A DNA stretch of 64,000 bases from Sorex araneus. Lineage: Eukaryota; Chordata; Mammalia; Eulipotyphla; Soricidae. Location: NCBI RefSeq assembly GCF_027595985.1, contig NC_073304.1:216224500-216288499 (forward strand), written 5' to 3'. A model generated the notes under the pieces. That model had not been told where the DNA came from and ran no database searches. It saw only the letters and a program-made list of their open reading frames with translations. The translations under genes and the position numbers were made by a program. Positions 1 through 11,300 of the stretch are shown one piece after another (the first letter of the stretch is position 1; each line of letters opens with the position of its first letter).

Positions 1-114
1 AGTCTCTGGGCCTGGCTGTGGGGCTGGGTCTGCAGAGATGTGGGGTGCCCTGGAAAGGGGGCCTGGGCACCATGGGCTGGGACTGCCTGTGTGACGCTGT
101 GCCCCTGTCCCCAG

Positions 115-193
115 CGCTGGCAGGACCTCAATGTCATCAGCAGCCTGCTCAAGTCCTTCTTCCGGAAGCTGCCAGAGCCACTGTTCACCGACG
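115..193 (+). CDS. ARHGAP23: ARHGAP23 exon (RhoGAP domain, LPEPL motif)
   Basis: Acceptor ctgtccccag and donor GTGAGT bound a 79-nt exon starting at phase 0 (R-W-Q-D) and ending after one base of an Asp codon. It encodes helix residues [17 protein letters not shown], typical of RhoGAP domains. Downstream, several GTGAG-like motifs occur in G-rich sequence to about 290. Confidence 0.95.
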
Positions 194-1467
194 GTGAGTG
201 GGACGAGAGGGGACCATGAGTCGGGAGATGATGGGACGGTGAGGGGAGCTGTGAGGGAGGGACAGTGAGTGGGGGACAGTGAGTGGGGGGACACGCTGAT
301 GGCCACCTCCAGAGCCTGGGACGGCTCACAGGACAGACAGTGTGGGCTCTGCATGGGGTCCCAGGCTCCATCTCCTGCACAGTGCTCCCTCGAGCACTGC
401 CGCAAGTGACTCTCAAGCTCCGAGCTGAGAGCAGCCTCTAAGCATTTGCTAGGTGTGGCCCCAACTCACTCTCCCACCCAATTTTATTCTGGTTTGTCTG
501 GTTCACTTTTGGCATTTTTGTTTTATTATTAAAAAAATCCCGGGGGCTGGAGTGATAGCACAGTGGTTAGGGCGTTTGCCTTGCATGCAGCCGACCCGGG
601 TTCGATTCCCAGCATCCCATATGGTCCCTTGAGCATGGCCAGGGGTAATTCCTGAGTGCAGAGCCAGGAATAACCCCTGAGCATCGCTGGGTGTGACCCA
701 AAAAGCAAAAAAAAAAAAAAAATTCCCTTGGGGGAGTTGCAGAGAAAGAGCACAGCGGGTGGGGCGCTTGCCTTGCACACAGCTGACCCAGGTTTAATCC
801 CCAGCACCGAGTATGGTCCCCTGAGCCCTGCCAGGAGTGATCCCTGAGTACAGAGCCAGGGGTAACCCCCAACATATCTGGGTATGGCCCCAAAACATAA
901 ATAAGTAAATATAAATATTTTTTTTCTTTTTGGGTCACACCCAGAGATGCACAGGGTGCATCTCCTCTCACAGGGAGGGAGAGTGATTTCCCTCCCCGGG
1001 GCGGGGACGCCTCTGTGCCCCTCGCGCTTGGGCCCTCCTGCCTTCCTCACCCTGGCTCAGCCTCCCCCAGTTCCTGCAGCCCCACCTGCGCTCGCTTTGC
1101 TTTCTCTGGCTTTTCTTTCCTTTACCTTTCTTTTGGTTGGGGGCCACAGCCCTTGGTCCTTAGAGGTTGCAGCCAGCAGTGCTCACTGTACCTCGTGGTG
1201 CTGGGGACAGAACACGGGTCACCAGCATGCAAAGCCTGTGCCCGGACCATTGAGCTGTCTCAGCCCTCACTCTGCTGGCTTTGACCAGGAAAACACTAAT
1301 GTTTCCATGTCGGAGAGAAAACTCAAGGGCAGAGGCACTTGCCCTGCACGCTGGCGACCCTGGCTGTATCCTTGGCACCACATAGGGTCCACCAAGCCTT
1401 ACCAGGAGTGCTCCCTGAGCACAGAACCAGGATTGACCCTGAGCACCACCAGGGGTGGTCCCAAACC

Positions 1468-1516
<49 letters not shown>

Positions 1517-4500
1517 ATGCTGATGACCTGGTCAGGCAAATCCTCATTATCCTCCTGCCAAGGAATATTCTTCACTATCCTGGTGCAGAGATTCAACCAG
1601 ATGGATTTTTAGGGTAAATATTACATTCCAGACCAGGCCTCAAGGCCTCACATGCAAGAGACCAACTGACCCATCCCCCACACCACCACCAGATACCATC
1701 TTCCTGTGTGTCTGTGTGTGTCTGTATGTGTATGCAGATATGCTGCATGTATGTATGTATCTATGTATCTCTGTGTGTCTGTATCTGTATGCATATGTGG
1801 TACACATATGTGTGTATCTTTGTATCTGTCTATATGTAGACACAGTGTATATGTAGACACATGCAATACAAAAACACACATACATGCATACACTGTATCT
1901 GTATCTATATGTGTGTGTGCATGTCTCTGTGTGTGTATGTGTGTCTGTGCGTGCTTGTATGGGTATGTGGTGCTGGCAACTGCACCAGGCTCGCACACAA
2001 AGCCTGAGCACTGTGGCTAACCTACACTCCAGCCCACGTTCCACTGGCTAAGTCCCCCCTGGACTTTATCTGAGGGGGGCTCCGGGGAATGCTGACACAG
2101 GTGGGAAAGTATGTCTGGAGACTGGAAGGCCTGTGTCTTTCTTTTTTCTTTTGGCTTTTTGAGTCATACCTGGCGATGCTCAGGGGTTACTCCTAACTCT
2201 GCACTCAGGAATTTCCTAGCATGCTCAGGGGACCATATGGGATGCTGGGGATTGAACCTGGGCCAGCCGCACGCAAAGCCAACGCCCTCCCCACTGTACT
2301 GTCACTCTGGCCCCCCACATCTATCTTTCTGAGCCTCCTTCTCTCACAACCTTGGGATGCTGTTGCCCTGGAGACGGGCAGGGGCCCCTGTGTCCATCAG
2401 CGGGCAGCTCGGACTCTTCTTGGCAAATGGGCCCAGGCCGCATGGCTGTGGGCGTCCACACACATGCCGCCACGGAGCCCCTGGACAGGAGCAGCCAGGG
2501 TGCAAAGCACTGACCAGGCAGGCCAGACCCCGCAGCCAAGAGCAGAGCGAGGCCTCTGCCCGCCTGCCCCCCCTAAACCCCGGCGTCCCTTTCTCCAGAC
2601 AAATACAACGACTTCATTGAGGCCAACCGCCTTGAGGACTCCAGGGAGCGGATGAAGACGCTGCGGAAGCTGGTGAGCGAAGAGAGGTGGTGGGGGCTCT
2701 GTGGCCCGAGGAAGCCCCCCAGTCTGGGCCTCTGTTTCTCCACCTGTGCAGGGAGGGTGGTGAGGGGCTTTGGACTCCCTGAGGTGTGGAATAGGGGCCC
2801 ACTCACCTCTCTCTCTGCCCAGATCCGGGATCTTCCAGGCCACTACTACGAGACCCTCAAATTCCTCGTGAGCCACCTGAAGACCATCGCGGACCACTCA
2901 GAGAAGAACAAGGTGGGCCTTGGCGTGGACAGTGGCCAGAGAAGGGACACAGACGAGGGAGTCGGCTTGTTTTCCACTCCTTGGGGTCAGACAGCAGGCC
3001 TGGCATTGTCAGATGGGTACTGCTCAGGACCTGCCCCAGCATTTTTTTCTTTTTTTACCACACCCGGCAGTGCTCAGGGCTGAGTCCTGGCTCTGCACTC
3101 AGGGATCACTGTTGGCAGGGCTCAGGGGACCTTACGGGATGCCAGGGATCAAATCCAGGTTGGCCACTTGCAACACAGGCTCCCTACCCGCTGTGCTCTC
3201 TCTCCCAATTTTTTTTTTTTGTCACACCCGGCGATGCACAGGGTTTACTCCTGGCTCATGCACTCAGGAATTACCCCTGGCGGTGCTCGGGGGACCATAT
3301 GGGATGCTGGGAATCGAACCCGGGTCGGCCGCATGCAAGGCAAATGCCCTACTCGCTGTGCTATTGCTCCAGCCCCTCTCTCCCAATTTTTCTTTAAAAA
3401 GTCATTCTAGGAAAATAAAGAAGGAAGTCATTCTAGGGCTGGAGAGAGACGACAGTGGACAAGACACTTGCTTTGCATGGTGCCAGCCTAGGTTTGCTCC
3501 CAGCACCCCACAGGGTCCCCCAAGCCCTTTCAGCAGTGATTCCTGAGTGCAGAGCCAGGAGTAAGCCCTGAGCACTGCTAGATGTGACCCTCAAGTCAGA
3601 AAATAAAAGTCAAGAAGTCACTATCCCACAACACCCCCCATGCCAGCCACTGAGCTGCCCTGGTGCTGCCCCCACTGTCCTGCCCTGGAGGGGGGGAAAT
3701 GGCTCCGCTGGGCCAGCTCCGTCCCTCACACTGCCCAGTCCTCATCCGCACCCCTTTGCTTCTGAAGTGGTCGGGGTGGACACCGCCTCACCTGCTGCGG
3801 TTCCCTCTCCAGACCCGCCCCGCCTGGCACGGGGTGGGCGTCAGGGCTGGGCACTGCCCCTGGCCATCAGGCGCGTGGGTGAAATGTGGCCTGTGCTGAA
3901 GTTCCCGGGATTCCCCAGGCCCAGGAGAGGACAGCTGACCCCTGAGCCAGGAGCCGGAGGGGCCTGCGGTGAGGGAGGCCGGGGGCCTGGGGCTCATGGG
4001 CGTGTCCACACTGACCGGGCCCCCTCCCCGCCCAGATGGAGCCCCGGAACCTGGCCCTGGTGTTCGGGCCCACACTGGTGAGGACGTCCGAGGACAACAT
4101 GGCAGACATGGTGACACACATGCCCGACCGCTACAAGATCGTGGAGACGCTGATCCAGCACGTAAGCAGGTGGCGCCTGGGCAGGCTCCTGGCCGCGGGG
4201 CCTCGGAAATTGGTGCTGAGGGCATGGCTCCTGGACAACCCCTGCCCCTGAGAACCAGGAGGGCCCTGACCTTCCACAAAGCCTGTGGGAGCTCAGGCAG
4301 GGAAGGCGAGAGACTGCAGGAATGCAGGCAGAAGGGGTGAGTGCAGGGGTGAGTTCAGGGGTGAATGCAAGGGTGAATGCAGGGTAAGTGCAGGGGTAAG
4401 TGCAGGAGTCAGTGCAGGGGTGAGTACAAGGGTGAATGCAGGGTGAGTACAGCAGGTAAATGCAGGGCACCTCTGGAAGGTGGCACAGATAGGTGCAGAG

Positions 4501-7500
4501 CCTAGGGGGAGCAGTTTTCTTCCAGGAGGTGGTGATGCTCAGGGTCGCGGGAGCGGGGGCTGGGGCCAGGGCTTGCACTAAGCCCCTGTGTCTGCTGCAG
4601 GCCAGGTCCTTTTGGTACTTTCAGCCAAGCTGGGGAGTGAGGAATCTCCTTTTTAACCCTGACTGAAAATGCAGAATGGCCAGCAGAGGGCGCAGTGCCC
4701 CCAAACCTGAGGCTGCACCGCCCCCTTCTGGCCACTCAGGGATTTAAGCTTTTTTTTTTTTTTTTTTTTTTAAACTCAAGATTTTCTATTCCTGGCCTGG
4801 TAGAACCACAAAAGACAGGCCCAGGGTAGGGAAGATGCTCACAGTGGTGCACACGTGCCTCATATGGGCAGGCCCATGAGATCTGTACTCAACATGCTCT
4901 TCTCTCCCCAGTACCTTCCAGAGTGGTGGTCTTCGGGCCCCATGCACCCCCATTAATAATTTAAAATATTTTTTAAAATGTTTTAAAAAGGCAGAACAAG
5001 AGTGCCTCTGTCAGGAGAAATTTACTTGGTAGAAGCAAAGGGATTGGTTGAAGAGTCACAGCCTAGAGTTTCAACCACAGCTGTGTAGCCAGCCGGTACC
5101 TTCATCCTCTGCTGGGGGCGTGGGGGCCAGGGAAGGACAGCACAGTGAGGCGATGGGAGGACTCACTCGGTCACACTGCCTGTGCCTTTCACTCACTGTC
5201 ACCCTGACCGTGGGGTCCCGCCCTGGGCGCCTCCAGCAGGCCAGGGGAATGCAGAGGTGAGGGCAGGGTTCGAGAGGTGCCCCCCCCCCAAACACACACA
5301 CTGCAGCTCCTTTGGAAATATTTAGTTTCCCAAGGCATTGAGGAACTCCTAGGCCCCAGGGCATGTGGGGGGGGGAGGCAAGCTGATCCTGCAGCTCCAG
5401 CTCCAGCCCTGGAGAGCCCCCCAAGGGGGCAGGTGTGTGGTCAGCTGAGGAATCAGCGGCCTGCAGGGCAAGGAGCCCCGAGGGCATCCCCGTTCTGGGG
5501 GTGGGGGGTGGGGGCCATCTGTGCCTTCTTTCTGGACTGAGCCATGTGCCTGGCACTGAGTAAGCCTGTATTGTGGAATGAATGAATGGATGAATGAATG
5601 AATGGCTATTGAGGTGATACCAGGCTGGGCGCCCCTACTCAGGGCTTCATTCCCGGGCACAGACTGACTGATGCGTGACAGAAGCAGAGTGGCATGAGCT
5701 GGCATGAGGCCTTCTGGAAAGGAACAGCCAGGTGACAGGAAAGAAGCCTTTTACCCTGGGTCCCTCCAAAGCCTTCCAGAGACCCTTTCTTGGGTGGGGG
5801 GCACACTGGCAGTGCTCAGGGCTTAATCCTGGCTCTGCACTCAGGAATTACTCCTGGCGGTGCTTCAGGGACCGTATGAAGGTAAAAATTCTATGAAATG
5901 TTTTATTTTTCATCTCTTTCCCTTCCTGTTTTTGTTTTTACAAAACTTAGAATTTTTACCTTTATGAATTTCAAATTTTACATCATAGGTCTGAATGGGG
6001 CTTTCAGAAAGCCCGGCCTGCCCCTCAGGACCCTCTAAAGACCCGGGGCGGGGCAGGCACTGAGTTGTCAATGTGGGGCCCTCAGCAGGCCTGGGAGAGC
6101 AGCATTGGGGGGCGTACTACAGTTCGTGAGCTGAAGGCATGTTTATGTGTGTGTACGTGTGTTCAAGCATATGCACATATGTAGGTACACATGTGCATAC
6201 ACGTTTGAACATGCATACATGTATGAGTGTTTTGTGTGTGGGTATGTGCATGTGTGAGAACAGGTGTACATGTGTGAGCATTGTGTACATGTGTGTGCAA
6301 GCATGTATGCATATGTGTACATGTGGGCATATGTGCATACATGTGCAAGCATGCATACATGTGTGTGTGCAGGACAGTGGAAACAAGGCTGGAGCATCTC
6401 TCCCTGGGGGCGCCTGTCTGCACTCCCCAGGCCCCCCGTAGTTGCACTGTCCTTCCACACTGGGGGTCCCACCCTTTCTCTCCCTCACGGTCTCTTGTCA
6501 CTTTGGGGGTTCGTTCAAGACTCCACCTCTCTCCCTCCAAGCCCTTCCTGCTGGCCAGCCCGGTCCTGGCTTTGCTGAGCAAGATGGGGGGCTCCTTCCC
6601 TGTGGCCCCCGCCCTGCCCCATTCTCTCCCAGAGTGGATCTGCTGGACCAAGACGGGCATGGACGTGTCCCCGTCTTCTCTCTGTCCCTTCCCCACTAAT
6701 GTCATCTGTCCCTGTCTCCTCCGCAGTCAGACTGGTTCTTCAGTGACGACGAGGACAAGGGAGAGCGAGTGAGTGACATGGAGGGCAGCGGGGTGGGAAG
6801 GTCCTCGTCCTGGGGGCCCAGGCTGGTGGTGGAAACACAAAGTCCCCCTTCCTCAGGGGAGTCCCGCTGGGGGAGTCAGGGGAGCTGGCGGCCTGGTGCC
6901 CGGAAGGGCCAGTCTGGAGGGGACGCGCATCCCCTCCCCGCTGAGGGAGCAGCGTGGCCGTGGGCTCCCTGGCCCTCTGCAGACCCGCTGGCTGACCGCC
7001 CCTCTGCCCGCAGACCCCTGTGGATGACAAGGAGCCTCAGTCGGTGCCCAACATCGAGTACCTTCTACCCAACATTGGCAGGACGGTGCCCCCCGGTGAC
7101 CCGGGGTCAGGTGAGGCCTGGGCCAGGGGGTGGGGGGCTCTTCCTTCCTGGGGGTCCAGAGGCCTGGCCAGACACCCAGCTTCCCGCCCCACCCCCTGAG
7201 ACTGGGCCGTGGCCGCTCTGAGGGGACCTGCTGGGACGTCCAGTCTGTGAGGCGCCCGTCGGGGCCGGCCCCTCCCCACCCCGGGTGGCGGGACTGGCTC
7301 CCCTCCCGCCCGTCTCTCCCGCAGCTTCTCCCCGCCTTGGGCTGTGTTCTTCTGGGCATGTTCCTCTTTTTAATTTTTTCTTCCTTTTCTCCTTCTGCCC
7401 CTCTCTCCTCCCCTGTGCGCTCCTCCCTCCTCACCCTTCCCCGCCTCCAGCGGACCTGGTGGAGATTTAAAGGGTACAGTGCAGTGTCGCGCCTCGGTCA

Positions 7501-8292
7501 CTAACGGTGGCGGGTGATTATAAGCAGGCTGGGCAGCCCCACAGGAGGGGCCGTGAGGTCGTGGCCCCTCCCGCCAGCTCCCCCTCGTCCTCTAAGCCCA
7601 TGCTAGAACTTTCGGCCAGCTCCAGGAGCTTGGTCATTTCTGGTTACCCAGGCTGGACTGGGGCAGGGACCAACCTTCCCAGATACCCCTAGAGAAAGTC
7701 TTCCTGCCTCAGTCACCCGGGATGGCAGGGCCCCTCAGCAGTGTTCCGGGCTCGACCCCTCCAATCACAGCAACGAGGACACATAGAAGGCCCTGGGTCA
7801 GTCATAGTACAGCCGGGAGGGTGGCGGCCTTGCACACAGCAGACCCGGATTCAATCCCCAGCACCCCATATGGTTCCCTGAGCACTGCCAGGAGTGATCC
7901 CCGAGGAGTAAGCCCTGAACCCCCTATGAAGGGGGTGTTGGAGCAGTAATGTAGCTGGAGGATTGCAGGACGCTTGCCTTCCTGTCCCCAGCACCCTACA
8001 TGGCCCCCTGAGTCCCACCAGGAGTGATCCCTAAGCACAGAATCAGGAAAAAGCACAGAGCACCACCAGCTGTGGCCCAAAGGCAAAAAGAAAGAGAGAA
8101 AGAGGGGCTGGAGCGATAGCACAGCGGGTAGGGCGTTTACCTTGCCCGCGGCCAACCCGGGTTCGATTCCCAGCATCCTATATGGTCCCCTGAGCACTGC
8201 CAGGAGTAATTCCTGAGTGCAGAGCCAGGAGTAACCCCTGTGCATCGCCAGGTGTGACCCAAAAAGCAAAAAAAAAAAAAAAAAAGAGAGAG

Positions 8293-8367
<75 letters not shown>

Positions 8368-11300
8368 GAAAGAGAGAAGCAGAACACATGACCCCGTCCC
8401 TCTGGCTCCAGCATAGCCCCCACCCCTGGGTACTTGAGTTTCAGCCTCTGCAGAGGTGCCCCTGGGCTGCCCAAGCACGTGGTAGGGCTGGCGAGGGGCG
8501 CCCGTCTCTTCTGATCACCCGCCACAGTCCCCTGCCCTGTGTGTCTTTCGTGTGGTGCCCCCATCTGCTCTCTCACCGGGGGAAGGGGGGTGTCTAACTG
8601 CTTACCCGAGTGTGTGGGTTAACCACCCCAGCCTGGGAGCTGAGGTCGCCTCCACTGTTTTGCTGGTTCCTTCTCCCCACCCCCACTCCTGTGATTTCAT
8701 GATTCCGGTCCCCAAGACGCAAAGAGGTCCCTGCTAATAAACAGGGCTACTGCCCCAAAGGGCAGCAGACCCTGGAGGTGTTTCCCATGGCTAACTCCAC
8801 CTCCTGCACACCCCCCTGCTCTGATCAGCCCCCTGCCCCGTCATCCTCGTCATGTTCCAGTGGATATGGGGGTCCACTGCCATGTCCATGTGGTCTTCAT
8901 GTGTCACACGCATCCGTGACGTGCTGTGTGTCACTGCCGTGGTGTGTGGTCTGCATCTGTATTTGACATTTTCTCTCCAGTGCTTCAGTTTCAGGGCCAG
9001 GGGGAGAGGGGAAGGGGCTGGGCCCTGGACAGAGACGGCGTGAGGTTACTTCCTGCCCCCAAAGGAGGCAGTAATTGACTTCACTGTCTGTCCCATCCTT
9101 CAGAATCTCTTTCTGAAGCCTTTGAGGGAATTGAGCTTGGGGCTCCAGCCTCCCCTGCCCTGATTCACCCCTCATTTTCCTTTGTTTCTTGCCAACAGAT
9201 TCCACCACCTGCAGCTCAGCCAAGTCCAAGGTGAGTGCCAAGGCCAAGGCCATCCTGGAGGCTTCCTCCCGGCCAGCCTGCTTTGCTCTGTGGCCCAGAA
9301 AGGCAGCTCGGTGGTCATTAGAAGCCCAATGGGCACAGCCAAGTGTCCAAGGTCAGCTGAGAGGTCATACCTGGGTAGCACTTGATGAGATAGAAGATTC
9401 CGGATGTGAGTTGGGTGACCTGGGGCAGCCTTGCCCGGGGAACGGAGCCTGAGGTCTGGGTGTCCCCAAGAGTTCCCTTCCTCAGCAGCCCCCCTCTCTC
9501 ACCTTTCTCACTCCCCAGAGGATGCCCTGATCCCCACAAGGGGCTTACAACCCACAGTCGGTTTTAACTGTCCTTGCAAGCCCCGAGCCAGCAGAAGGAA
9601 AAAAGCAAAATCACGAATGCACCAAGGAGAGAGTTGAAAGGGCTGGGCCTTGTGGTTTGTGCCACAGGTCCCATGAGCACTGCCACAAAGGATCTCCAAG
9701 CACTTGGCAAGGAGGAGCTCCCCCGCCCTTGCTCCCACCCCCCGTGTTGAGGGGTGAGGCCTTGAGCTATCACAGGCGCCATCTCCACGGAGTCTAATGA
9801 CAAGCTAACGGAGCATGTGCTGCTGACAGCCTCAGTGTCGGGGGCTCGTGGGGAGGCCAGGAATGGGGCACCAGCTGGTAGGCAGGAGGCATCTTCTCTT
9901 GGTGCCCAGGGCTTGGCCCCTCACAAGGCTGAATCCTGAACACCCCAACTTTTTTATCTCCTAGTTTGAAATAGGAAGTGATGCCCGGGAGTGGGGGTAC
10001 AGTGGGGCAGCTGGCAGCATGTGCTTGCCCAAGGCTTCCTGGGTTGAGGCGACTCCCCTCACTGTCACTGTCACTGTCATCCCGTTGCTCATCGATTTGC
10101 TCGAGCGGGCACCAGTAACATCTCCATTGTGAGACTTGTTACTGTTTTTGGCATATCAGATATGCCAGGGCTAGTTTGCCAGGCTCTGCTGTGCAGATGA
10201 GATACTCTCGGTAGCTTGCCGGGCTCTCCGAGAGGGGCGGAGGAATCGAACCCAGGTTAGCTATGTGCATGGCAAACACCCTGCCTCTGTGCTATCAACT
10301 CCCCTCATCCCTTTTTTATTCTCTGAACATGGATGGAACAGCTGGTACACGCCAGGCACTAACCCACATTCAACTCACCCTCTCAAGCCAGCTGGGCATA
10401 GCTGGTGCAGGGACCAAGTGTGCAAGCACATGTATGTGTAGAGGTGGACACAGGGTGGGGTCCCTCACCCCAGGCTCGGCCCCTAGTGGCTGAGGGGTTG
10501 CCCTGGGGAGCAAGAGTTCATCGCACAGATAGTGAGAGGGCACTGGGGCTGCTGGGAGGGTGCCCCCGAAGGTCCTAGAGAGGGAAGGGCGATGGGCTGC
10601 CAGACCCCCAGCTCAGGCCAGGGAGGGCCAAGTGGCTGTGCAGGGCTCACACAGTTAGACAATATTCTGACACCTGTCCCTTCACCAGTGGAGCCTCACA
10701 TCTTAAAAATGTGGGCTGTGACCTCCGATGGGCCTGTGTACTTAAATGTCAGGAGGGTCCCCACAGCATTGTCCATAGTAAAAGGTTTCTGAACGAGCAG
10801 CAGCCAAAAATGAATTCAGATCAAACATAACGAATCCAAGGTGTTTCTGGCAGCGCTCGCCCCTGTTGCATTTCTTGGGTGAAAAGGGATCCTGAGTGGA
10901 AAAAGTGAAGTGACCCCATCCTACAGGAGGGCATTTCCCAGAGCCAAGGACAGAGGCGAGAGAGAAGCTAAGAACAGCACCCTGGGAGTGACTGTGCTTT
11001 GGTGCTCAGGGCTCACTCCTGGCAGTGCTCGGGGGACCATATGTAGACAATATTCTGACACTTGTCCCTTCACCAGTGGAGCCTCACATCTTAAAAATGT
11101 GGGCTGTGACCTCTGATGGGGCTGTGTACTTAAATGTCAGGAGGTCCCCCACAGCATTGTCAGTCCCCAAGTCAGTCCCCCAGACAGAATCCGGGTCAGC
11201 CCCAGGCAAGCAAGTGCCTTAAAGCCTGTACTGTTTCTCCAGCCCGGAACACACTTTCTTAGGGATGAGATGAGGAAGCGCCTCCTGAAAGGCTGGAGAG

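Noticed and set aside
543-722. tRNA gene
   Set aside because: The A- and B-box-like motifs belong to a SINE head; there is no full cloverleaf, and the same sequence recurs more than 60 times.
115-4161. ARHGAP21 instead of ARHGAP23
   Set aside because: The RhoGAP exons fit both, but the tail ending RLHQCL and the convergent SRCIN1 neighbour fit ARHGAP23.
7802-8389. Minus ORFs with FLSFFLSFF repeats and [12 protein letters not shown]
   Set aside because: They translate GAAA microsatellite and antisense SINE sequence; the same peptide recurs at each antisense SINE.
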